A stretch of DNA of 64,000 bases from CAXBNB01 sp049115735. Its GTDB lineage: Bacteria; Bacteroidota; Bacteroidia; Cytophagales; Cyclobacteriaceae. The notes beneath the pieces are model-generated. The model made no database searches. It was not told where the DNA came from and was given only the letters and a program-made list of their open reading frames with translations. The stretch is taken from the NCBI GenBank assembly GCA_049115735.1, contig JAGDZP010000021.1:1-64000 (forward strand), written 5' to 3'. Every line of letters starts with the position of its first letter. Positions within the stretch are counted from its first letter, which is position 1. A program made the translations under genes and the position numbers. This document shows positions 38,382 through 46,593 of the stretch, piece by piece.

Positions 38382-39410
38382 ATGCAAATCACTAAAAGTA
38401 AATTCGGTAATCTGGAAGGTCAGGAAATTGACCTCTACACTTTGTCAAATGGTAATGGAATGACCGTGAAAATCACTAATTACGGTGCAACAGTTACATC
38501 AATTCAAGTTCCTGTGAATGGGGGCTTGCGAGAAGTGGCCTGTGGTTTCGATACCTTGGATGGCTATTTTTCTAAGGAATATAAGGCTAATGCACCATAC
38601 TTTGGAGGTACGGTTGGTCGCTATTGCTCGCAGATCAAGGATGCCAGGTTTAGCTTGAATGGCAAAGATTACCAATTGGCTGAAATGGTAGGTAAAAACA
38701 ATCTGCACGGCGGTTTGAAGGGTTTTGATAAAAAAATATGGTCGGTATCTGAAACTGCAAACGGTTTGGAATTTTCCCTGAAATCAGCTGATCTCGAAGA
38801 AGGCTTTCCCGGAAATGTAGATGCCAAAGTGACTTTCAACCTGACTGATGACAATTCGATTGACATCAATTACGAAGCTACAACCGATCAGGAAACTCCA
38901 TTGTCTATGACCAACCATACTTACTTCAATCTTTCTGGTTTCCAGGAAAATGTAGAAGGCTTTGTGGCGCAAGTCAATACGACGAAAAAACAAGGTATGG
39001 ATGATACTGGCTCGGGAACAGGTGAAATCGTGGATGTAAGTGGTCAGGTTGATGACATGTCAACCGGCAAGAAAATCGGAGATGCACACGAAGGGATGGG
39101 AGATGGATTTGAGAATTTTTATGTTTTCGATAACCCGGATTTTGCGCTAAACCATCTGGCGACAATTTCGAGTGAAGAGCACGGGCTCTCATTGGAAGTT
39201 CACAGTACAGAACCTTGCATGTTGCTTTATACAGGAAAATATACATCTGATGACCTGAAAAGGGAAACCGGTGATCAATTTGGGAAGTACAGAGGGTTTT
39301 GCTTTGAGACGCACAGGTACCAAAACGGGCCAAATATTCCAGGGTCACCTGCAACGACGACCAAGCCTGGAGAGACATTCAAAAGTCAGACAATATTCAG
39401 TTTTAAATAA
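38382..39410 (+). CDS. galM: aldose 1-epimerase
   Basis: A 342-residue galactose mutarotase-type protein. Family segments include ITNYGATVTSIQVP (about 27-40), CGFDTLDGY, GGTVGRYCSQI, NLHGGLKGFDK (about 107-117, active-site His), NHTYFNLSG (about 182, second His) and a C-terminal FCFETHRYQNGPN (about 305-318, catalytic Glu). It should speed anomer exchange of free galactose or a related hexose, which fits with galactan breakdown giving D-galactose. It has no signal peptide, so it acts in the cytoplasm. Preceded and followed by copies of the hairpin repeat. Confidence 0.92.
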   Translation: MQITKSKFGNLEGQEIDLYTLSNGNGMTVKITNYGATVTSIQVPVNGGLREVACGFDTLDGYFSKEYKANAPYFGGTVGRYCSQIKDARFSLNGKDYQLAEMVGKNNLHGGLKGFDKKIWSVSETANGLEFSLKSADLEEGFPGNVDAKVTFNLTDDNSIDINYEATTDQETPLSMTNHTYFNLSGFQENVEGFVAQVNTTKKQGMDDTGSGTGEIVDVSGQVDDMSTGKKIGDAHEGMGDGFENFYVFDNPDFALNHLATISSEEHGLSLEVHSTEPCMLLYTGKYTSDDLKRETGDQFGKYRGFCFETHRYQNGPNIPGSPATTTKPGETFKSQTIFSFK

Positions 39411-39446
39411 ATAGAAAATGTTGGATAAAGAAAACTCAATCAATAC

Positions 39447-39526
39447 CGTCATTGCGAGGAACGAAGCAATCTTTAACTTATTTCCTACTAGCTCTATGAG
39501 ATTGCTTCATTGCGTTCGTAATGACG
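39447..39526. repeat. intergenic hairpin repeat, CGTCATTGCGAGG family (copy 3)
   Basis: Left arm CGTCATTGCGAGGAACGAAG then CAATC; right arm GATTGCTTCATTGCGTTCGT then AATGACG. The least decayed of the three copies, between the epimerase and transporter genes. Confidence 0.8.
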
Positions 39527-39583
39527 AAATAAGAGTTTTCGAAAAACGAAATGAACTAACCAAATCACTTAAATAATAGGATT

Positions 39584-40603
39584 ATGACCGAAGGAATAAT
39601 ATGGGCCATTGGGGCCGGACTGATGCTGGGACTGTACGCACTCCCAGAAAAGTTTACCAAAGATTTTAAATTCGAAAACACATGGGGGCTGTTTTTTATG
39701 CTTACTATGTTTGCCGTACCGATCGTAGCTTCCTTGACGCTGATCAATGGTTTTGGAGATGTTTTCGGCGCAGTACCAACTGATGTAATCATGAAGATGG
39801 CAGTAGCCAGTTTCCTTTGGGGTGTTGGTGTAATGATGTGGGGTAAAGCGATCAACCATATTGGACTATCTCTTGGGTTTTCGCTTTTCATTGGGACGGT
39901 AATTCTGATTGGATCTATTCTGCCATTCCTAGTGGATGGTTTGCCAGCAAGCAATGTTTTCATGACGATAATGGCTGGGATACTTGTTGTGCTTGTTGGT
40001 GTGATCTGCAATGGTAAAGCTGGCTTAATCAGAGAGGCAGATGAAAAGGCAAGCAAAGAAGATGATGGAGATGATGAAAAAGGTTCTGTTGGGATGGGGA
40101 TAGTCATCGCCGTAGTGGGTGGATTACTCGCAACTGGATTTAGCTATGCGAATGCCGTTGGAAGACCATTGCTACACGAAGCAAGCCAGGCTGCTGGAAA
40201 TGCCGAGTGGGTGACTTCAGTGGCTGTAATGTTTCCAATATTTATCAGTGGTGGTATCGTAATGGCAGCATATTTCGGTTGGCAATTGAGTCAGAAAAAG
40301 GCTTGGGGAGATTTCAAAACACCTCATTTCGGAAAAAACATGTTCCTTATCTTGATCATGGCTGTTTTCCACTATGCGGCATCTGCTTTGTTCGCTTTTG
40401 CGGCATTTAAGTTGGGTGAAGTTGGAAACACTGTAGGATATGCCATATTCAATACTTCTTGTGTGGCAACTGCGATTGTCAGTGGAATCATCACCAATGA
40501 ATGGGCAAATGCTTCCGGTAAAGCGAGAGGATTTCTTTATATTGGATTGGCCTGTATGATCATCGGGATCGTGATTGTGGCAGTAGGAAACGGTATGGCT
40601 TAG
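39584..40603 (+). CDS. RhaT-like sugar transporter (DMT superfamily)
   Basis: A 339-residue inner-membrane protein with about ten hydrophobic helices and a short acidic cytoplasmic loop (about 146-165, ADEKASKEDDGDDEKG). It resembles the L-rhamnose-proton symporter family: N-terminal IWAIGAGLMLGLYALPEKF, FLWGVGVMMWGKAINHIGLSLG (about 83-104). In this operon the likely cargo is L-AHG or galactose entering the cytoplasm, where the dehydrogenase and cycloisomerase act. Cargo is inferred from position only; RhaT members also carry rhamnose and other deoxy sugars. Confidence 0.8.
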   Translation: MTEGIIWAIGAGLMLGLYALPEKFTKDFKFENTWGLFFMLTMFAVPIVASLTLINGFGDVFGAVPTDVIMKMAVASFLWGVGVMMWGKAINHIGLSLGFSLFIGTVILIGSILPFLVDGLPASNVFMTIMAGILVVLVGVICNGKAGLIREADEKASKEDDGDDEKGSVGMGIVIAVVGGLLATGFSYANAVGRPLLHEASQAAGNAEWVTSVAVMFPIFISGGIVMAAYFGWQLSQKKAWGDFKTPHFGKNMFLILIMAVFHYAASALFAFAAFKLGEVGNTVGYAIFNTSCVATAIVSGIITNEWANASGKARGFLYIGLACMIIGIVIVAVGNGMA

Positions 40604-40664
40604 ATGTCATTGATCAATGAATAATTGAGTGACTGGACGACCACTGCGGAGTATTGAGGTATGA

Positions 40665-40800
40665 GTGAAAAGCTCGCGCCAGAAACGAATTTAGCGTGAG
40701 GCCTGCCTGCTGGTAGGTAGGGATCGAAGCAAGCTACCGTGTAGCGCGAGATCCCAACCCCGACGAGTCGGGGGCACGCCCTCCTAAGGTGGGCAAACCC
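40665..40800. repeat. structured intergenic repeat region
   Basis: A GC-rich stretch unlike the surrounding DNA, with several nested inverted repeats: CCTGCCTGC..GGTAGGTAGG, GATCGAAGCAAGC..GCGCGAGATC and CCCCGAcgagTCGGGG (40757-40773 region). No ORF fits it. It lies between the transporter and the GH117-like gene and resembles a decayed extragenic palindromic cluster. Confidence 0.55.
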
Positions 40801-40837
40801 AAAATAAAAATTAAAGAACTAAACTTAAAATTCGATT

Positions 40838-42085
40838 ATGAAAATGAGAAAGACAACTTTACTTTCACTTGTGCTGGCGGTGTATCTATTGGTGGCATGT
40901 GACAATGACGGACACCACCATCGCCATTATGGTGAGGGAATCAAAACTGAGGAAAAAAATGAAATTTCGGATGAAAAGCTGGATCACCTCGGTATAACAA
41001 ATCGAGAGTACTTAAGTGCTGCTTCCAAGCGTGCCTTGGCATGGCCTGATCACCTGACAAATGAGTGGTTTGGAGATTTTCAAGTGCAGGATCTGAAAGG
41101 AGATCTGGCTTACGAGGAAGGAGTAGTGAGAAGAGACCCAAGTGCGGTGTTGCAGATTGATGGGAAGTACTATGTTTGGTACACAAGAAGTACAGGTGAA
41201 ACACAAGGCTTTGGAGGTGATATCGAAACCGAAAAAGTATTTCCTTGGGACAGATGTGATATCTGGTATGCAACTTCAGAAGATGGATGGGACTGGAAAG
41301 AAGAAGGACCTGCAGTTAAGCGCGGCAAAAAAGGTGCCTACGATGACCGGTCGGTCTTTACAGTGGAAGTAATGGTTCATGAAGGTACTTATTACCTGTG
41401 CTACCAAACTGTGAAATCACCTTACAACGTACGCGTGAAAAATCAGATTGGCCTGGCATGGGCTGATTCACCAAATGGTCCGTGGACAAAGAGCGAAGAA
41501 CCAATATTGAGTCCAGCAGACAATGGAATTTGGAAAGGTGATGACTTGCAAGACAGAAGGTCTGTAATCAAGAAAGGAGACTTTGACAGTCACAAGGTGC
41601 ATGATCCGTGTATTGTCCCTTACAAGGGTAAATTTCACCTTTACTACAAAGGAGAGCAAATGGGTGAGGAAATTACATTTGGGGGTCGTCAGATCAGACA
41701 TGGTGTGGCTATTGCGGATGATCCAAAAGGCCCTTATGTGAAATCACCTTACAACCCTATTTCAAACAGCGGTCATGAAATCTGTGTTTGGCCATATGAA
41801 GACGGAATTGGTGCCCTGATCACAACAGATGGCCCAGAGAAAAATACAGTGCAGTTATCCAAGGATGGAATCAACTTCGAAATCGTATCTGTAATCAAAG
41901 GAGCGCCACATGCGATTGGCATCAACCGTTCATTGGAAGGTGCAGACTCAGAGCCATTCAAAGTATTTGAGTGGGGGTTGACTCACCAGTACAAAGATTA
42001 CAACTGGCAGTACATCCGTAGATTTAGCGGAAAAAGAAGGGTAAGCCATACTGCAAAAGGAGAGAGTGATAAGACGAAGAAATAG
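40838..42085 (+). CDS. divergent GH117-like beta-propeller lipoprotein
   Basis: A 415-residue lipoprotein (lipobox LLVAC, cysteine 21, then a His-rich HHHRH). It keeps the three acidic motifs of GH117: VVRRDPS (Asp100), VHDPC (Asp256) and NSGHE (Glu314), plus CDIWYATSEDGWDWKEEG and KFHLYYKG. It differs from the 15960 protein across most of the remaining sequence, with a longer central insertion (about 224-250). The most likely role is an exo-acting glycosidase on an anhydro-galactose-containing end, possibly sulfated or of different anomer. Other five-bladed propeller families (GH43/GH32 clans) are possible. Last gene of the AHG operon. Confidence 0.75.
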   Translation: MKMRKTTLLSLVLAVYLLVACDNDGHHHRHYGEGIKTEEKNEISDEKLDHLGITNREYLSAASKRALAWPDHLTNEWFGDFQVQDLKGDLAYEEGVVRRDPSAVLQIDGKYYVWYTRSTGETQGFGGDIETEKVFPWDRCDIWYATSEDGWDWKEEGPAVKRGKKGAYDDRSVFTVEVMVHEGTYYLCYQTVKSPYNVRVKNQIGLAWADSPNGPWTKSEEPILSPADNGIWKGDDLQDRRSVIKKGDFDSHKVHDPCIVPYKGKFHLYYKGEQMGEEITFGGRQIRHGVAIADDPKGPYVKSPYNPISNSGHEICVWPYEDGIGALITTDGPEKNTVQLSKDGINFEIVSVIKGAPHAIGINRSLEGADSEPFKVFEWGLTHQYKDYNWQYIRRFSGKRRVSHTAKGESDKTKK

Positions 42086-42383
42086 TAGGAATGCTTTGTT
42101 ACTTTGCTGATCAACCTGATTTACCCGTCCCTCAAGGGAGAGTCAGGTTGATAAGAACCTCCTTCCCTTTAGGGAATAAAAGGGTAAAAAGGAGGCTGTT
42201 GGAGTTGCTCAAAAAAGAATAAAGCAAAAACCAATAGGAATAATCCAAACTAGTATATTTTGAGTAGGAAAAGCCAGATGAGTTTGTGCTTTTTCTGCTC
42301 ATTTTTTGTTTCTAACTGTTCCCACTTTCGTTCTAGTTATAAGGTTTTATTGTCTGGTATTGATCAACTAACTTAGTTGTCCC
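42086..42383. repeat. intergenic region with two inverted repeats
   Basis: TCAACCTGA (42111) pairs with TCAGGTTGA (42143), and CCTCCTT (42158) with AAGGAGG (42189). They are adjacent hairpins just after the GH117-like gene and could end the AHG transcript, though no T-run follows either. The remaining 190 bases up to the Crp/Fnr gene show no clear feature. Confidence 0.5.
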
Positions 42384-42971
42384 ATGGGTTATGAATTGTT
42401 AAAGGCCAATTTTATTCGGAATACCGACTTGTCTCCTTCGGAACTCATACTCATTTGTGAAAAGTATCAGGAAAGAAAAGTGAGCAAAGGGGAATTCCTT
42501 CTAAGAAAAGGAGAAATATGCCGATTTGAAGGGTTTGTTGTCAGCGGATGCTTTAAAGTATCGACAGCAGATGAGGACGGCAATGAAAAGATTTTATACT
42601 TCGCCGCTGAGGATTGGTGGATTATGGAAATAGATAGTTTTACCAACCAGATAGGTTCTGAGCTCAACATACGGGCCATTGAAGACAGCACTATATTATT
42701 CATCACTAAAACGGCAAAGGAGCAACTCTACCTGGAGATGCCTAAGGTTGAAAGATTGTTTCGCATCATGTCTCAAAAGGCGGTAGTGGCCTGGCAAAGA
42801 AGGGTGATACGCAATCATTCACTGAGTGCCGAACAACGTTATCATCATTTTCTCACTTCCTATCCGGAAATAGCGAAAAGGGTCACCAACAAGCAAATTG
42901 CTGCTTACCTTGGTATCACGCAGGAGTTTGTGAGCAAAATCCGTAAAAAAAGGTTGATCAAAAGGATATAG
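42384..42971 (+). CDS. Crp/Fnr-family transcriptional regulator
   Basis: A 195-residue regulator with a cyclic-nucleotide-binding-type beta-roll (about 20-115, VSKGEFLLRKGEICRFEGFVVSGCFKV split over 33-59) and a C-terminal winged helix (about 140-195, with TNKQIAAYLGITQEFVSKIRKK). No cysteine cluster for an iron-sulfur centre is seen, and the phosphate-binding cassette of true CRP is not evident. In Bacteroidota this subgroup often controls the genes beside it, so the GlcG/propeller/porin/SDR set downstream is the natural target. Confidence 0.88.
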   Translation: MGYELLKANFIRNTDLSPSELILICEKYQERKVSKGEFLLRKGEICRFEGFVVSGCFKVSTADEDGNEKILYFAAEDWWIMEIDSFTNQIGSELNIRAIEDSTILFITKTAKEQLYLEMPKVERLFRIMSQKAVVAWQRRVIRNHSLSAEQRYHHFLTSYPEIAKRVTNKQIAAYLGITQEFVSKIRKKRLIKRI

Positions 42972-43149
42972 CATCCATTTATTGAACTAGTTCAAGAATT
43001 TTTATTCTCCGGCCGAACAATTTTGTCTTGCATTCGGGGGAGTTCTGGTTGAACGGTCTCGCAGAGGTATTTGATCTTTTTCGAAATACTTTTCCATCAG
43101 GGTTCTTAAGAATGCCGTTTAATAGTGTTCAACTTAATAAAATAACAAC

Positions 43150-43635
43150 ATGAATAGGATTTTTGGATTAGGATTAGTTTTGATTTTGTCATTGAATTTT
43201 TCACCAGTGTGGAGTCAACTCCAGTTGCCTGGGGACATGACAGCTGAACAGGCAAAAACTATAATGAAGGCAGCAGAGGATAAAGCGAAGGAAGAAGGGA
43301 TAGTGGTGAATATAGCGATTGTTGACGCGGGGGCCAGTCTTAAGTCTTTTTTGCGCATGGATGGATCTTATTTGGGTAGTATAGATGTAGCTATCAAAAA
43401 AGCCAAAACAGCAAGATACTTCAACGCTCCAACAGGAGAGCTTGGTAAAATTGCTCAACCAGGTGAAGCCATTTACAACATAGAACTTTCCAATGACGGG
43501 CTGATTACCTTTCCGGGAGGATTGCCTATCAAAGACAAGAATGGGATAATAATCGGGGCGATTGGAATTAGTGGAGGCACCATAGAGCAAGATCATGCAT
43601 TAGCAGTAGCTGGTGCTCAATCAATAATAGACTAG
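43150..43635 (+). CDS. GlcG/HbpS-family (DUF336) secreted protein
   Basis: A 161-residue protein with a signal peptide (about 1-22, NFSPVWSQ). The GlcG/HbpS fold is indicated by MTAEQAKTIMKAAEDKAKEEG (about 29-49), VNIAIVDAGASLKSFLRMDGSYLGSIDVAIKKAKTA (in pieces 52-88) and the C-terminal IKDKNGIIIGAIGISGGTIEQDHALAVAG. Relatives bind haem or accompany small-molecule oxidation genes; the exact function is not known. It is 28 bp before the propeller-Dabb gene and so co-transcribed. Confidence 0.85.
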   Translation: MNRIFGLGLVLILSLNFSPVWSQLQLPGDMTAEQAKTIMKAAEDKAKEEGIVVNIAIVDAGASLKSFLRMDGSYLGSIDVAIKKAKTARYFNAPTGELGKIAQPGEAIYNIELSNDGLITFPGGLPIKDKNGIIIGAIGISGGTIEQDHALAVAGAQSIID

Positions 43636-43663
43636 TCTGATAAGCTCTAAAAAGATAGAAATC

Positions 43664-45187
43664 ATGAATAGTATAAAAGGTAGCATTCTAATAGCCATAT
43701 TGTTTTTGTCGCAATTAAGCTTGGCTCAAGTTTCCGATGACTTAATGCTTTACAGAAAAGACTTCAAAAGCATCAGTGGAAATAATACAGTGTCTGTAAC
43801 GAGTTATGAAAAGGGCGGGACTCATTTGGTATTTGCCGGAGGCATGGGCAATGTAGATGTATATAGGCTGGATAAGGAAGGCATACTTACTCCAATAAGT
43901 GACCATGAACTGCATATGAAAGAAGGGCCAGCAAGAGGAATGGTTGCTGACAATATTGGCGGAACAGACTTTTTGTTCGTGGCGAATAAGCATGGAAATG
44001 TCATTGAAACTTTCAAAATCCTGGACAATGGATCTCTTGAACGTGTTGCTCTGGTAAAAGACACGGATGAAACTTATCTAGCCACTGCAATTACGTTGCA
44101 AGTGGTACATATGGAGAAATCATCTTACCTATTTGTTGGTGGCTTAGAAGAAACGCCTGGCTTAAGTAGCTTCAAAATTCAAAATGATGGGAAATTGACT
44201 CATGTTCAATCTGTTAAGGATGATGATAAAATACATGCTGATGGCATCATTGGGATGTTTGTTCATAAAATCAATGGGAAAACCTTTTTGTATACAGGCG
44301 GATTTCAGGACAATGGCGTGAGCAGCTTTAGGGTTTATGAAAGTGGTAAATTCAAAAACATCAATAACATCAGCGATAATACCACTGACAGATACTTAAC
44401 CGGAGCGTATCCAGTTACCGGAGTTACCTTGGGAGGCAATAACTATGTTGTTGTTGGACACAGACATCATAAATATTACCAAAGAAAAGATTTTATTAAA
44501 AAGAGAGACTTTGTATATCATGGCGATGGTGTCAGTGTTTTTAAGGTGAATAAAAATGGAGCTCTGGTCCCCCACTTTGTTTTAAAAGATGACGAAACAA
44601 CGAAACTATCAGGGCAAACAAGAATTGAAGTAGTATCAAGCAATAACAAGGAAGCCATTCTAGCGGTGGGGACAAGAGATGATGCTAGTATTCAACTATG
44701 TAGATTAAATGAAGAAGGGGTTTTGAGTCCAATAAGCTATCTCGAAACTGGATTTTCAATTTATTACGGTTTGAGATCACATAAAATTGGTGAGGACAAC
44801 TTCCTAATTGCAGGTTCTTTTAGATCTGATTTGAGAAAGATTGCAACCTATAAGATTGCCCCTAAAATCGATAGAGGAGGTAAAGTCTTAAGGCATTTGG
44901 TTAACTTAAAATACAAGGAAGATGCTACCGAAGAACAAGTCAATGCCGCAGTTGAAATTTTCGTAAATCTTAAAAACGAAATTCCTGAAATTGCAAACAT
45001 TGAATGGGGAGTAAACGATAGCACAGAGGGGCACAGCAAAGGATTAACCCATTGTTTTACCATAACATTTAATGATGAACACGCGAGAGAGATATACCTC
45101 TTTCATAAAGCACATTTAGATTTAGTGAGCAAAATAGGCCCTATCATCGCTGATGTTTTAGTCTTGGACTATTGGACAGAAGAGTAA
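43664..45187 (+). CDS. secreted beta-propeller protein fused to a Dabb (stress-responsive A/B barrel) domain
   Basis: A 507-residue protein with a signal peptide (about 1-21, LSLAQ). Residues about 25-398 form a series of short blades (for example VFAGGMGNVDVYRLDKEG, LFVANKHGNVIETFKILDNG, LFVGGLEETPGLSSFKIQNDG, LAVGTRDDASIQLCRLNEEG), as in lactonase-like propellers. From about 405 a Dabb-type ferredoxin-like domain follows (VLRHLVNLKYKEDATEEQV through HKAHLDLVSKIGPIIADVLVLDYW). Dabb domains are usually small cytoplasmic proteins, so their presence on an exported propeller is unusual. No function can be assigned; co-location with GlcG/HbpS suggests a redox or small-molecule role. Confidence 0.75.
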   Translation: MNSIKGSILIAILFLSQLSLAQVSDDLMLYRKDFKSISGNNTVSVTSYEKGGTHLVFAGGMGNVDVYRLDKEGILTPISDHELHMKEGPARGMVADNIGGTDFLFVANKHGNVIETFKILDNGSLERVALVKDTDETYLATAITLQVVHMEKSSYLFVGGLEETPGLSSFKIQNDGKLTHVQSVKDDDKIHADGIIGMFVHKINGKTFLYTGGFQDNGVSSFRVYESGKFKNINNISDNTTDRYLTGAYPVTGVTLGGNNYVVVGHRHHKYYQRKDFIKKRDFVYHGDGVSVFKVNKNGALVPHFVLKDDETTKLSGQTRIEVVSSNNKEAILAVGTRDDASIQLCRLNEEGVLSPISYLETGFSIYYGLRSHKIGEDNFLIAGSFRSDLRKIATYKIAPKIDRGGKVLRHLVNLKYKEDATEEQVNAAVEIFVNLKNEIPEIANIEWGVNDSTEGHSKGLTHCFTITFNDEHAREIYLFHKAHLDLVSKIGPIIADVLVLDYWTEE

Positions 45188-45358
45188 ATGGAATGATACT
45201 GTTTACTTCAATCCACTTTAAACCATATTAACAAGTTGTACCAACATAACTAGTAGCTCCTGGAAGTTAGGAGTCAGAATAATAGTGCTAAAATTTTCTT
45301 AGATACTTAAAAGTGAACCTGGAAATGTTCAGTATAGCTATGCATAATTCGATATGAA

Positions 45359-46522
45359 ATGAAGAAATTAATACTGCTCTACTTTGTTTTTTCTTCCTTT
45401 ATCCAAGGGGCACAAGCACAGGAAATGGATAGCCTTCAGCAAAAATTTTGGTTGAACAATGGTGTCGATCCATTTCTATCATACGCTTCAATAGTTGCGA
45501 CTAATGCCTCGGGCGGGATTGAACAAACCAGCAGATATGCTGGACAAATTTATGCCGGACTTCAATTTGACTTTGAAAAAATGCTAGGCTGGAAAGGGAC
45601 TCGTGCTAAGGTATCAATGATAAACCGTCATGGACGTGGGCTTGAGAAAGAGGTTGGTTCTGTTTTTGAGCCATTGAATGTTGTTGGTGGACAAAATACT
45701 TTCCTGTATGATTTGAGCATTGAAAAAGACTTTGGCAACCAGTTTAGTCTGAAGGTTGGGCGTACTACCGCCGCTGATGATTTTTCTGTTTCGAAGCTAT
45801 ATTATTATTCGCTTAATAATACTGTAAATGGTCTCATAAGAACTCTGTTGTTAGACGGGTTGATGACCACTTTCCCTTTTCCAACATGGGGAACGAGGCT
45901 CAAGTACAAGCCCAGTTCTAAGCATCAATTTCAATTTGGTGCTTATCAATTGGGTAAAGACATATTCGACGATACCCGGCATGGATTAGACTTTGCTTTT
46001 AGAAACTCGGATGATTTATCGTTGTTTTTTCAATATGATTGGTTTGGGAAGATTGCAGGTCGCAATGCCAGAGTTTATGTAGGAACACACCAAGCATTGG
46101 GTTCATTCGTTACTCTTGATTCAGATAATGAATCCAATCACTTTATGCGCTACTATGGGCATGTTGATGTAGAATTGTTACAAGGGCTAAGTTCTTTTGT
46201 TACGATAGCCTATTCAGCCCATGGGGAGATTGCTAAATTACCTTTTCAAAGTAGCCTGGGCCTCAACTGGAAAGGGTTGGTCAATTCCAGGGTCGATGAT
46301 AGATTGCTATTCTTTGCTACAGTTGGAGGTTTTAGTGATGAATGGGCTACAAATCAAGGGAATAAGCTGTCATCAGAAATAGTATTGGAGTGTGGCTATC
46401 GATTTCAAGTCACAAACTTTTTTGTGCTACAACCTTCTGTGCAATATGATATCCGACCAGGCGGGTCTGGCCTAATCGACAATGCTATCATTCCGGGGGT
46501 ATGGATTGAAGCTAATTTCTAG
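45359..46522 (+). CDS. OprB-like carbohydrate-selective porin
   Basis: A 387-residue outer-membrane beta-barrel with a signal peptide (about 1-20, IQGAQAQ). Alternating strands with the family's features (VVGGQNTFLYDLSIEKDF, LKVGRTTAADDF about 137-150, GYRFQVTNFFVLQPSVQYDIRPGGSG about 353-378) and a terminal phenylalanine. OprB-type porins let small sugars through by diffusion and are known mostly from Proteobacteria. A single GTTCAG lies 32 bp upstream, without a good partner hexamer. It follows the propeller-Dabb gene after 171 bp and precedes the SDR. Confidence 0.82.
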   Translation: MKKLILLYFVFSSFIQGAQAQEMDSLQQKFWLNNGVDPFLSYASIVATNASGGIEQTSRYAGQIYAGLQFDFEKMLGWKGTRAKVSMINRHGRGLEKEVGSVFEPLNVVGGQNTFLYDLSIEKDFGNQFSLKVGRTTAADDFSVSKLYYYSLNNTVNGLIRTLLLDGLMTTFPFPTWGTRLKYKPSSKHQFQFGAYQLGKDIFDDTRHGLDFAFRNSDDLSLFFQYDWFGKIAGRNARVYVGTHQALGSFVTLDSDNESNHFMRYYGHVDVELLQGLSSFVTIAYSAHGEIAKLPFQSSLGLNWKGLVNSRVDDRLLFFATVGGFSDEWATNQGNKLSSEIVLECGYRFQVTNFFVLQPSVQYDIRPGGSGLIDNAIIPGVWIEANF

Positions 46523-46593
46523 GGTCATGAAGCCATAAGTATACAGGATGTCTAGGGATATGAACTAAATAAATTTAATTCCAAAATAAAGAA

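Noticed and set aside
38974..39378. 134-codon ORF on the - strand within galM
   Set aside because: It is the shadow of a well-supported epimerase gene on the other strand and has a low-complexity, Ser/His-rich translation.
39565..40107. 180-codon ORF antisense to the RhaT-like transporter
   Set aside because: The transporter has clear helices and family motifs; the antisense frame is rich in Ser, Pro and Ile from reading hydrophobic codons backward.
45321..45332. Single GTTCAG followed by TATAG before the OprB-like gene
   Set aside because: The partner hexamer 11 bp upstream is AACCTG, a poor match, and the site is only 32 bp from the start codon.
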